From Candidatus Zhuqueibacterota bacterium (lineage in GTDB: Bacteria; KSB1; UBA2214), in NCBI GenBank assembly GCA_022706175.1, contig JAKJDB010000022.1:1-13772 (forward strand): a stretch of 13,772 nucleotides of DNA, written 5' to 3'. Shown piece by piece: positions 1-6,657 of the stretch. Each line of letters begins with the position of its first letter. The stretch's first letter is position 1. The notes below the pieces were generated by a model that made no database searches, was not told the DNA's origin, and worked only from the letters and a program-made list of their open reading frames with translations. The position numbers were made by a program, and so were the translations under genes.

Positions 1-357
1 TTGGTGGCCTCTGGAACCGCCACGCTGGAAACCGCCTGCTTTGCGGTCCCTTTTGCCCTGGTTTATAAAGTCGCGCCTCTCTCTTATGCCATCGGCAAAC
101 GTGTGGTGACTATTCCCTACATCGGCCTGGTCAATGTCGTCGCCGGAAAAAAAATCATCACGGAATTTATTCAGCAGCAGGTGACTGAACAAAACTTGTC
201 CGCAGAATTGGAACGATTGCTCTTTGATCCCCAGCTGCGCAAGACGCTGTTTCATGAATTGCAGCAAGTAAAAAGCAAATTGGGCGAGCCCGGCGCGTCG
301 CTGAAAACCGCCCGCCTTATCCTGCAGCCGGCTGCGGGGATCTCGAAAGCGGACTGA
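1..357 (+). CDS. lpxB: Lipid-A-disaccharide synthase LpxB, C-terminal part
   Basis: The reading frame is open from the first base, so this is the last 118 residues of a gene that starts left of the window; the initial TTG is an internal Leu codon, not a start. LpxB is the inner-membrane-associated GT19 glycosyltransferase that joins UDP-2,3-diacylglucosamine to lipid X, giving the disaccharide 1-phosphate of lipid A. The fragment holds the family's conserved C-terminal sugar-nucleotide binding region: SGTATLE near the start, then a YKV-x-PLSYAIG segment and IPYIGLVNVVAGKK, with the variable helical tail after that. The gene ends 112 bp before the next one, and lpxK follows about 2.2 kb downstream on the same strand, which agrees with a lipid A cluster. 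The identification rests on these motifs and is strong despite the truncation. Confidence 0.95.
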   Translation: MVASGTATLETACFAVPFALVYKVAPLSYAIGKRVVTIPYIGLVNVVAGKKIITEFIQQQVTEQNLSAELERLLFDPQLRKTLFHELQQVKSKLGEPGASLKTARLILQPAAGISKAD

Positions 358-366
358 CCCGCAAAT

Positions 367-399
367 CCTCTTCCGGCAATCGCGCCACCGGATAAGAGG
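367..399. other. Imperfect inverted repeat downstream of lpxB
   Basis: CCTCTT-CCGG at 367-376 pairs with CCGG-AT-AAGAGG at 388-399, leaving a two-base bulge and an 11-nt loop. It lies ten bases after the lpxB stop. No run of T follows, so it is not a convincing intrinsic terminator; it may be an mRNA-stabilising or processing hairpin, or chance. Confidence 0.25.
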
Positions 400-469
400 C
401 AGGTGCGGCTCAGCCACGCACGTCGCGCTCGCCGATCCGTAGGAATCCTATGCCAAAGGAGACGAAAAG

Positions 470-1801
470 ATGCTCTCCAACCGCCGTCTGTTTCTTAAAA
501 CTTCCGCTTTGACCACCGCCGCTCTGATGACGCCCGCAGCGTCGGGCTTGCGCGGCCAAACCAAAAACAAACCCAGCGACACCGTCCGTGTGGCGGTGGT
601 CGGCATCCGCAGCCGCGGCAAAAGTCATTACCGGAATTTTTCCCGCTTGGCCAACGTTGAGGTAAAGACGTTGTGCGATATCGACGAACGCCTGTTCCCC
701 GATGCCGTCAAAGAGGTCGAGGCCCTGACCGGCAAGCGGCCCAAGACCGTCGTCGATTTCCGCACGGTTCTGGACGACAAAGAGATCGATGCGGTGGCCA
801 TTGCCACTCCGGATCACTGGCACGCTCTGCACACGCTGTGGGCATGCCAGGCGGGCAAGGATGTGTATGTGGAAAAACCGCTCGCCTACACGCTTCAGGA
901 AGGACGTTTGATGGTGCGCGCCGGCCGCCGATTTAACCGCATCGTGCAGGTCGGCACTCAACACGTCAGCGACCCGGTGGTGGCTGAAGCCATCGATCTC
1001 ATTCGCGACGGCCTTCTGGGAAAAATCTATCTGGGCAGGGTCATCGTCTTCGGCCATCGCAGCAACATCGGCCGGGTCAAAGACAGCCCGGTACCGCCGG
1101 GCGTGCACTGGGATCTGTTTCTCGGGCCTGCGCCCTACCGCCCTTTTAACGAAAACCGGTTTCATTACAAGTGGCACTGGTACTGGGATACCAGCACCAG
1201 CGAACTGGGCAACAACGCCGTCCATTTTCTCGACGTGCTGCGCCGCGGCATGAACAAGCGAACCCACCCGGTGCAAGTCTTTTGCAGCGGCGGATTTTAC
1301 GGCTATGATTCAGACCAGGAAATTCCCAATCTGCAATCCGCCCACTATGCCTACGCGGATGGTGTAAAGCTGGAGGTCGAGGTGCGCAGCCTGTACACCA
1401 ACAGCGAGGCGGGGTTGAAATCGGGCTGCTTTTTTTACGGCGACCAGGGGTGGATGCAGGTGCAGCCGGGCGCTTTTCAATCCTTTTTAGGCGAAAAGGA
1501 TGAACCGGGGCCGACAAAGACCGCGGCGGACCTGCAGACCGCGTCCCCGGAGCTGCGCGGTCTGAATCATTTCCGCAATTTTATCGATTGCGTGCGCTCC
1601 CGCAATGCGCAGGATCTGCGGGCAGAGGTTGGGGAAGGACACCTCTCCACCGCATTGAGCCATCTGGGCAACATCGCCTATCGCACCAGACGACTGCTGG
1701 AGTTCAATCCGCATGCCGAGCGGTTTATCAACGATGAAGACGCAGACAGTTATCTGCAGCGTGATTATCGTCCGCCGTACCTGCTGCCGGAGAATATATA
1801 A
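470..1801 (+). CDS. Tat-exported Gfo/Idh/MocA-family oxidoreductase
   Basis: This 443-aa protein is a Gfo/Idh/MocA-type NAD(P)-dependent dehydrogenase, a family that acts on sugars and inositols; the substrate cannot be read from the sequence. Residues 1-30 form a twin-arginine signal: NRRLFLK at 4-10, then an Ala/Thr-rich hydrophobic stretch. The Rossmann fold follows, with the dinucleotide-binding loop GIRSRG at 45-50, DHWH at 115-118 and the catalytic-type EKP at 135-137. A NNAVHFLD segment corresponds to the usual active-site His/Asp region. The ATG at 470 has a good ribosome binding site (AAAGGAGA, 455-462, 7-nt spacer). Export with bound cofactor is typical of glycoside-processing members in Bacteroidota and Planctomycetota. 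Its place between lpxB and the DUF374/lpxK pair is unusual for an exported enzyme. The family call is firm and the reaction unknown. Confidence 0.9.
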   Translation: MLSNRRLFLKTSALTTAALMTPAASGLRGQTKNKPSDTVRVAVVGIRSRGKSHYRNFSRLANVEVKTLCDIDERLFPDAVKEVEALTGKRPKTVVDFRTVLDDKEIDAVAIATPDHWHALHTLWACQAGKDVYVEKPLAYTLQEGRLMVRAGRRFNRIVQVGTQHVSDPVVAEAIDLIRDGLLGKIYLGRVIVFGHRSNIGRVKDSPVPPGVHWDLFLGPAPYRPFNENRFHYKWHWYWDTSTSELGNNAVHFLDVLRRGMNKRTHPVQVFCSGGFYGYDSDQEIPNLQSAHYAYADGVKLEVEVRSLYTNSEAGLKSGCFFYGDQGWMQVQPGAFQSFLGEKDEPGPTKTAADLQTASPELRGLNHFRNFIDCVRSRNAQDLRAEVGEGHLSTALSHLGNIAYRTRRLLEFNPHAERFINDEDADSYLQRDYRPPYLLPENI

Positions 1802-1899
1802 TTCGGGGGCGGACACACAGGTGCACCCCCTTCGACCGGGCAATCCTTCAATCTGTGATCCTTCGCACATCACTGTGTGCATGCGTTGCGTATGTTAAA

Positions 1900-2556
1900 A
1901 TGAAAAAAGAAATCAAAACCAAACTGCTGTTGTTCTTCGTTCCCAGGTTGACCTGGCTGCTGCTGCAGGTCCTCGCCAGAACCAGTCGGGTGGCGATCCG
2001 CTATCATGGGCCGTCACAGGCCTTGCAGAACAGCGGGCGGGATTTTATTTTTATCTGCTGGCACGGCAAGATGCTGTTGCCGATTTTCATTCAGCGCCAC
2101 CGCGGCATCTGCGCCATGGTCAGTGAACACACGGACGGCGAGTTGATCAGCCGCACGATTCAGCTGCTGGGGTACACCACAGTGCGCGGCTCCAGCACCC
2201 GCGGTGGGGCCAAGGCGTTGATTCGGCTGCTGGTCGCAGTAAAAAAAGGCGTCATCGGTTGCATCCTGCCGGACGGGCCTCGAGGCCCGCGCCACTATCT
2301 CAAGCCGGGTGTGATCATGCTGGCGAGCCGCTCTCAAAGGCCTCTGCTGCCCATCACCTTTGCAGCGCAGAAACCCATACAGCTGAAGAGCTGGGATCGC
2401 TTTACCCTGTGGCGGCCGTTCAGCCGGCTGGGCTTGATCTACGGTGAGCCCATTTCCGTGCCGCCGGATTTGAATGAACAAGAAATGGAACACTGGCGCG
2501 CGATCGCGCAGACGGCCATGGAGGGTTTGGAGCAGGAGGCGGATGCGTTTTTTTGA
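1900..2556 (+). CDS. DUF374 lysophospholipid acyltransferase-like protein
   Basis: A 218-aa DUF374 protein, a family related to the lysophospholipid/lipid A acyltransferases and often found inside lipid A clusters. It has an N-terminal basic/hydrophobic segment (residues 5-25) that could hold it at the inner membrane. The conserved core is visible: WHGK at 54-57 where acyltransferases carry their catalytic His, a SEHTDGELI segment, RGSSTRGG at 96-103, and PDGPRGPR at 124-131. The likely role is transfer of an acyl chain to a lipid A precursor, but the reaction is inferred from family and neighbours. The start at 1900 is chosen because it gives the family's usual N-terminus; it has no clear Shine-Dalgarno sequence, and a GTG at 1855 in the same frame is an unattractive alternative. 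The 3' end overlaps lpxK by 14 nt, implying translational coupling. Confidence 0.88.
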   Translation: MKKEIKTKLLLFFVPRLTWLLLQVLARTSRVAIRYHGPSQALQNSGRDFIFICWHGKMLLPIFIQRHRGICAMVSEHTDGELISRTIQLLGYTTVRGSSTRGGAKALIRLLVAVKKGVIGCILPDGPRGPRHYLKPGVIMLASRSQRPLLPITFAAQKPIQLKSWDRFTLWRPFSRLGLIYGEPISVPPDLNEQEMEHWRAIAQTAMEGLEQEADAFF

Positions 2557-3601
2557 AAAAAAATGGCCCGCGCTTTTGCTCTGGCCTCTGTCCGTTCTTT
2601 ACAGCAGCCTCACCTGCCTACGCAACCGTGCGTATGATCTGGCTCTCCTTCCACAGCATCGGTTAGACACCCCGGTATACAGCATCGGCAACATCACGGT
2701 AGGCGGTACGGGAAAAACCCCCACCGTCCTTTATATCGCGCAGTGGCTGCAGCGTCGCGGCCTGCGGGTCTGCGTGTTGAGCCGGGGGTATGGAAGAAAA
2801 GGAAAAGAGCCGGTGCATCTGAACACGGGAGCATTGAATCACTATTCAGCCGACCAGGCCGGAGACGAACCGCTGCTGCTGGCCCAGCGATTGCCCGACA
2901 CGCCCATCCTCGTCGATGCAGACCGCCTGGCCAGCGGACGCATGGCGCAACAGCGCTTTCATCCCGACGTTATTCTGCTGGACGACGGTCTGCAGCATCG
3001 CCGGCTCGAACGCGAAGCGGATATCGTCACCTTTCGCCGCCAGGCGCCGCTCGGCAATGGCTTCTTGCTGCCCGCCGGACCGTTGCGGGAAAGCCCGCGC
3101 CGCCTGCAGCGTTGCGCGCTGCTTTGGCTGAATGGCGCAAAGGACGGAGAGCGCGCTTTCAGCGCCCAGGCGCCGGTGATCCACGCAACCTATGAGCCGC
3201 TGGATCTGCTGGATCCTGCCGGCAAGAGCCACCCGCTGCCGCTGCCGCCTGTCTCTGCCGTAGCCTTTTGTGGTCTGGCCAATCCGAATTCTTTTCACCA
3301 AACGTTGGTCAAGCTGGAATGGACGGTCCGTGCGTTTATCCCTTTTCCGGATCATCATGCCTACACCGACCAGGACCTCGCGCGGCTGATGGGCCGATGG
3401 CGCCAGGAGCAGGCTGATGTGCTGATCACCACGGAAAAAGATTGGGTTAAACTTGTCGGACGACTTTCCAGCGAGCAGCCGTGGCGCTGTCTGCGTATTC
3501 AGATCATGCCGGAGCAGGCGGAACAGGCGGATCGGCTGCTGGAAGAGCTGTTCGCTGTTCCGCTGAGCGCCAAGCGGCGGGCTGCCGACCATCAGGGCTG
3601 A
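2543..3601 (+). CDS. lpxK: Tetraacyldisaccharide 4'-kinase LpxK
   Basis: A 352-aa LpxK, the membrane-associated P-loop kinase that phosphorylates the 4' position of the tetraacyldisaccharide 1-phosphate to make lipid IVA. It shows an N-terminal hydrophobic helix (about 9-24), the family signature SIGNITVGGTGKTP at 47-60 with Walker A Gly/Lys, LSRGYGRK at 79-86, DDGLQHR at 147-153, a PAGPLRE segment, and a late TTEKDWVKL motif. The start at 2543 is preceded by AGGAGG (2534-2539) with a short 3-nt spacer and matches the family N-terminus; the frame stays open upstream to 2474, but that would overlap the previous gene by about 80 bp. The 14-nt overlap with the DUF374 gene points to one transcript. 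No waaA (kdtA) lies between them, unlike some related clusters. Confidence 0.95.
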   Translation: MRFFEKKWPALLLWPLSVLYSSLTCLRNRAYDLALLPQHRLDTPVYSIGNITVGGTGKTPTVLYIAQWLQRRGLRVCVLSRGYGRKGKEPVHLNTGALNHYSADQAGDEPLLLAQRLPDTPILVDADRLASGRMAQQRFHPDVILLDDGLQHRRLEREADIVTFRRQAPLGNGFLLPAGPLRESPRRLQRCALLWLNGAKDGERAFSAQAPVIHATYEPLDLLDPAGKSHPLPLPPVSAVAFCGLANPNSFHQTLVKLEWTVRAFIPFPDHHAYTDQDLARLMGRWRQEQADVLITTEKDWVKLVGRLSSEQPWRCLRIQIMPEQAEQADRLLEELFAVPLSAKRRAADHQG

Positions 3602-3627
3602 ACTCCGTTGCTGGGCCGGCTTAAAAC

Positions 3628-3644
3628 TGTATCAAGATAATACA
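3628..3644. repeat. Short inverted repeat upstream of the regulator promoter
   Basis: TGTAT at 3628-3632 mirrors ATACA at 3640-3644 with a 7-bp spacer. It is centred about 18 bp upstream of the proposed -35 element, where an operator could sit. With only 5-bp arms in AT-rich DNA it may be coincidental. Confidence 0.25.
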
Positions 3645-3653
3645 AAAAATCTC

Positions 3654-3682
3654 TTGCTATTTTTACTAAAATTATGTAGAAT
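3654..3682 (+). promoter_or_regulatory. Sigma-70 type promoter of the response regulator gene
   Basis: TTGCTA (3654-3659) and TAGAAT (3677-3682) are separated by exactly 17 bp. They match the TTGACA and TATAAT consensus at 4 of 6 and 5 of 6 positions. The stretch is markedly AT-rich compared with the genes on both sides. Transcription would begin near 3689, giving a leader of about 50 nt before the TTG start at 3740. This separates the regulator from the upstream lipid A genes. Confidence 0.6.
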
Positions 3683-3739
3683 TTCTTTAGCACCCGTGTG
3701 ATATCAGCACCCTAACTCAGGAAAAGTGGGAGTACAGCT

Positions 3740-5125
3740 TTGGAAGAGCGTGTAAAAAAGTCGAACATTCTGATCGTCGATGACGACAAAAATATCTGCA
3801 AGATGATTGATGCCAGCCTGAGAAAAGAGCGAAAATATGAAATACAGACTGCGCTCAACGGCGAGGCCTGTCTGAAGAGCATTCAAGAGTCGGCGCCGGA
3901 TCTGATTCTTATGGATATTCAAATGCCGGGCATTGACGGCATTGAAACGCTGCAAAAGATCAAGCAGGAAGACCCGCGCATTCCGGTGATCATGATGACG
4001 GCGCACGGCACGATTGAACGCGCCGTCACCAGCATGAAATTGGGCGCCTATGATTTCATCACCAAACCCTTTGCCCGCGACCGGCTCCTGGTCACCGTGC
4101 AGAATGCCCTGCTGAACAGCTCGTTGAAAAAAGAGGTCGACGAGTTGCGCTCCGAGCTGAAAAACAAGTACACCTTCGACAACATCATCGGTCAGAGCGG
4201 AGTGATGCAGGATGTGTTCAAGGCTGTTGAAAAAGTGATCAACAGCAACGTCACGGTACTGATCCAGGGTGAAAGCGGCACCGGCAAAGAGCTGATCGCC
4301 CGGGCCATCCATTTTCACTCCAAGGCGCGTGCCGGAAAACCGTTTGTCGCGGTCAACTGTTCGGCGCTGCCTGAGTCGTTGCTGGAGAGCGAGCTGTTCG
4401 GCCATGAAAAAGGATCCTTCACCGGAGCCGCCGGACGGCGCATCGGCAAATTCGAGATGGCGAACACCGGCACCATTTTTCTCGATGAGATCGGCCTGAT
4501 GACGCCTGCCACGCAATCTAAAGTGTTGCGCATTCTGCAGGAGCGCGAGTTCGAACGGGTCGGCGGCAACGAACTGATCAAAGTGGATGTGCGCGTCATC
4601 TCGGCCACCAACAAAGATCTTGAAGAAGAGATGAAGAAATCCGAGTTCCGCGAAGATCTCTACTATCGCATCTCGGTCTTTCCCATCAAATTGCCGCCGT
4701 TGCGGGAACGGCGTGAGGACATCCCGCTGCTGGCCGCGCACTTTTTGAACAAATTCAATCAGCATGAAGGCAAACAGATCGAGGGCATCTCCCCCGATGC
4801 GCTCGATCTGATGATGGCGTACAATTGGCCCGGCAATGTGCGCGAACTGGAAAACGCCATGGAACGCGCGGTGGTGCTGGCCGTCGGCAATGAGATCCTG
4901 GCCAAAGATTTGCCGGCGGCGGTCCGCTCGCTGGGCGAAAAACGCATCTATGAATCCGACAACACCCTGGCCAGTTGGATTGAAAAACTGGAAGAGGAGG
5001 CGCTTCGCCAGGCGCTGCTGGAATGCGAAGGCAACATCTCCGCCACTGCGAAAAAACTGGGCATCGGCCGCGCCACCATCTATCGCAAAGCAAAAAAATA
5101 CGGCCTGCCGATGGTCAAAGGATAA
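3740..5125 (+). CDS. NtrC-family sigma-54-dependent response regulator
   Basis: A 461-aa transcription activator with the full NtrC layout. The receiver domain (about 8-125) has acidic D14/D15, phospho-acceptor D59, T87 and K109. The AAA+ domain (about 145-385) has Walker A GESGTGK at 177-183, the sigma-54 contact loop GSFTGA at 225-230 (Ser for the usual Ala, a known variant) and Walker B IFLDE around 246-250. The C-terminal Fis-type helix-turn-helix includes ATAKKLGIGRATIYRKAKKYG. It should hydrolyse ATP to open sigma-54 promoters when phosphorylated. The start is TTG, with GGGAG at 3728-3732 and a 7-nt spacer; the next ATG falls inside the receiver domain. No histidine kinase gene is adjacent, so the partner is unknown. 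A candidate sigma-54 promoter lies 150 bp downstream, making the following gene pair its obvious possible target. Confidence 0.95.
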   Translation: MEERVKKSNILIVDDDKNICKMIDASLRKERKYEIQTALNGEACLKSIQESAPDLILMDIQMPGIDGIETLQKIKQEDPRIPVIMMTAHGTIERAVTSMKLGAYDFITKPFARDRLLVTVQNALLNSSLKKEVDELRSELKNKYTFDNIIGQSGVMQDVFKAVEKVINSNVTVLIQGESGTGKELIARAIHFHSKARAGKPFVAVNCSALPESLLESELFGHEKGSFTGAAGRRIGKFEMANTGTIFLDEIGLMTPATQSKVLRILQEREFERVGGNELIKVDVRVISATNKDLEEEMKKSEFREDLYYRISVFPIKLPPLRERREDIPLLAAHFLNKFNQHEGKQIEGISPDALDLMMAYNWPGNVRELENAMERAVVLAVGNEILAKDLPAAVRSLGEKRIYESDNTLASWIEKLEEEALRQALLECEGNISATAKKLGIGRATIYRKAKKYGLPMVKG

Positions 5126-5152
5126 CGCGTACACTCGCGGGTCTCTTTTTTT
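5126..5152 (+). terminator. Weak intrinsic terminator after the response regulator
   Basis: CGCG at 5126-5129 can pair with CGCG at 5136-5139 across a 6-nt loop, and a seven-T run follows at 5146-5152. The stem is only 4 bp and six bases separate it from the T run, so strength would be modest. The position directly after the stop codon favours it. Confidence 0.35.
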
Positions 5153-5238
5153 CCGCCTGTCCCAACCTGATACACTGTTTCACTTTGCTCCATCCTCTTT
5201 TCGTCTCCGCACGGATTGCCCGAAAATTTCCGCAATAA

Positions 5239-5250
5239 AAACAGCTGTTT
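5239..5250. promoter_or_regulatory. Perfect 12-bp palindrome, possible operator
   Basis: AAACAGCTGTTT is a perfect 12-bp palindrome. It lies 26 bp upstream of the GG of the proposed -24 element, centred near -58 relative to the expected start. NtrC-type activators usually bind farther upstream, so this could be an atypical activator site, a site for another regulator, or chance. Confidence 0.35.
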
Positions 5251-5275
5251 AGTTCACTACCGCGATACCGGTTTT

Positions 5276-5291
5276 TGGTACACGATTTGCG
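5276..5291 (+). promoter_or_regulatory. Sigma-54 (-24/-12) promoter
   Basis: TGGTACACGATTTGCG carries the invariant GG (5277-5278) and GC (5289-5290) with the required 10 bp between them. It matches TGGYAC-R-N4-TTGC at every specified position. Expected transcription start is near 5302, giving a leader of about 117 nt to the ATG at 5419. It lies immediately downstream of a sigma-54 activator gene and points into the 5419-7308 gene pair, which raises its credibility. Nothing else recognisable was found in the 293-bp intergenic region apart from the palindrome and terminator listed separately. Confidence 0.72.
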
Positions 5292-5406
5292 AGTGGATGG
5301 GCGACATGATATACCTGCTTGTGGAAAAAGGTGGTCTTGTACCCTCCTCTTCCGCTAAAGCGCCTGCGTCGCCCGTAATTTTTACTGGCCGTCCTGTTGT
5401 CGGGGT

Positions 5407-5412
5407 AGGGAG
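5407..5412 (+). promoter_or_regulatory. Ribosome binding site deciding the 5419 start
   Basis: AGGGAG with a 6-nt spacer precedes the ATG at 5419. The in-frame ATG at 5476 has no Shine-Dalgarno sequence, so the upstream start is preferred even though conservation may begin at the later Met. Confidence 0.5.
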
Positions 5413-5418
5413 TCTGGG

Positions 5419-6564
5419 ATGGGCGTTACGGGTCAAAATGGATGGCTAACCAAGTGTAGAATTACGCGCAATCCTATGAAGACAACCAATTTGAAGCAAC
5501 TCGTTTGCAACCTCTGTTCCGGTCAATACAGTCAGTCGGAAGTGGTCGAGTTCATCAATCTGACGCAAAAAATTTCTCTGAGCTATTTAAAGTATCAGGA
5601 GATGATGGGCAAACGCATCAGTGGTGACCGTCCGGAATCCGATCTCGAACTCGAGGACCTGGCGCTGGACTGTGTGGCGGAGTTGTTCAGCCGCGATGAA
5701 AATCTGCAGTTCTATCAGCTGAAGCGCTATTATGAGGCCAAGTTCTCCGAACAGCCGGTGGACGACGCCGAGGTGCTGATCCTGACGCGTCGGCTGGTGG
5801 TGCGGAAAACCAAACAGGAACTGTCGCGCATCTTTCGCGAACGCGACCCGGAGGGCGCCAAGATCGTCCGCAACATCAAAGTGGCGATCCGCAGCGCGGA
5901 AAAGCTGCACACCTTTCACGATCTGGGACGCGAGTTTGTTTTCTACAGCAACGGCTGCCATCTCAATTCTTCGGAAACCGAGGTGGAGATGACGCAGACG
6001 CTGGCGCAATATCTGCGCAAAAAATTACCGCCTATTCCCGATGAATTGCTCAACCAGCGGTTTCAGGACATCTATCATCCGACCGATCCGGTGTCCGTAG
6101 TCATCCGCAACCTGCTGCAGACTCTCCACGACCTGGAGGGGTATCAGAATTTCATCTCCATCGACATGCTGGTCAAAATGGTCCGGCATATCAAATTCGA
6201 TGCCTTTCGTGAAAACATAACGGTTCAGGAACAGGTGCCCACCCCCTCGGATCACTTGGAATCCAAAGAGATGGAATCCTATATCGACATCGTTATGCAG
6301 ACCATGTGGTCGCGTATGGATTCCCAGTATCTGCGCACACGCAAACTGGCGCTGGACAAGGCCCACATCTATCATCGCGCCCTGCGCGATGTGCTTTTTG
6401 ATCTTTTACAGAAAAAAGACAACTCCTCCTATTATCGCAATTTAAAATACTATCTGCCCGAGTTGACGCAAAAAGGGTACCGAAAACAGGAGCGATCCAT
6501 TTTTGAATACCTGGCCAAACTGGCCAAAAAAGAGTTCCGCAAACACCTCCACGAAATGTTGTAA
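5419..6564 (+). CDS. Uncharacterised protein, possibly a divergent sigma-70-like factor
   Basis: I do not recognise this 381-aa protein with certainty. It is soluble-looking and rich in charged helices, with no signal peptide or membrane segment. DLELEDLALDCVAELFSRDE at 75-94 resembles sigma-70 region 2.2 (acidic, then D-L-x-x-E-x-x-x-x-L/F), and the basic helical stretch after it (about 120-160, with RRLVVRKTKQELSRIFRERD at 124-143) could correspond to regions 2.3-2.4. The C-terminal 50 residues are strongly basic and helical, a plausible place for a DNA-binding region, but no clear helix-turn-helix can be read. Two features raise the sigma idea: it follows a sigma-54 promoter, and the next gene has an anti-sigma-type zinc motif. 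The start at 5419 is chosen on its ribosome binding site; 5476 is the alternative. The gene itself is solid, the function tentative. Confidence 0.6.
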   Translation: MGVTGQNGWLTKCRITRNPMKTTNLKQLVCNLCSGQYSQSEVVEFINLTQKISLSYLKYQEMMGKRISGDRPESDLELEDLALDCVAELFSRDENLQFYQLKRYYEAKFSEQPVDDAEVLILTRRLVVRKTKQELSRIFRERDPEGAKIVRNIKVAIRSAEKLHTFHDLGREFVFYSNGCHLNSSETEVEMTQTLAQYLRKKLPPIPDELLNQRFQDIYHPTDPVSVVIRNLLQTLHDLEGYQNFISIDMLVKMVRHIKFDAFRENITVQEQVPTPSDHLESKEMESYIDIVMQTMWSRMDSQYLRTRKLALDKAHIYHRALRDVLFDLLQKKDNSSYYRNLKYYLPELTQKGYRKQERSIFEYLAKLAKKEFRKHLHEML

Positions 6565-6605
6565 TTTTTCCGCAATTGAGCCCGTTTGCCCGCACTATAT
6601 GAACA

Positions 6606-6630
6606 GCAAAATGGAACACAACCATTTTGC
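6606..6630. repeat. Perfect 9-bp inverted repeat between the sigma-like and zinc-motif genes
   Basis: GCAAAATGG (6606-6614) and CCATTTTGC (6622-6630) are perfect reverse complements around a 7-nt loop, AACACAA. The repeat begins 41 bp after one stop codon and ends 27 bp before the next start. No T run follows, so an ordinary intrinsic terminator is unlikely. It could be an mRNA hairpin setting the ratio of the two proteins, or an operator. Confidence 0.5.
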
Positions 6631-6657
6631 CCAACAGAGAATCGGTGCCGAGCAAAC

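Noticed and set aside
470..1801. The oxidoreductase as GnnA, the lipid A GlcN3N dehydrogenase found beside lpx genes.
   Set aside because: GnnA acts on UDP-GlcNAc in the cytoplasm. This protein has a clear Tat signal, and no GnnB-type aminotransferase is adjacent.
1811..1824. Second GG-N10-GC spacing that could suggest a sigma-54 promoter before the DUF374 gene.
   Set aside because: The -24 half reads CGGACA instead of TGGCAC; only the spacing and part of the -12 half fit.
1805..1830. GGGGG and CCCCC pair after the oxidoreductase gene as a terminator.
   Set aside because: Only five pairs around a 16-nt loop with no T run; insufficient evidence.
3704..5134. Long open frame on the minus strand covering the whole response regulator gene.
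   Set aside because: It is a mirror of a high-GC coding frame, and its translation has no recognisable motif, while the plus strand encodes a textbook NtrC protein.
5306..5449. A 47-aa leader-peptide frame just after the sigma-54 promoter.
   Set aside because: It has no ribosome binding site and only 4 nt of leader, it runs past the preferred start of the next gene, and it has no attenuator-type structure.
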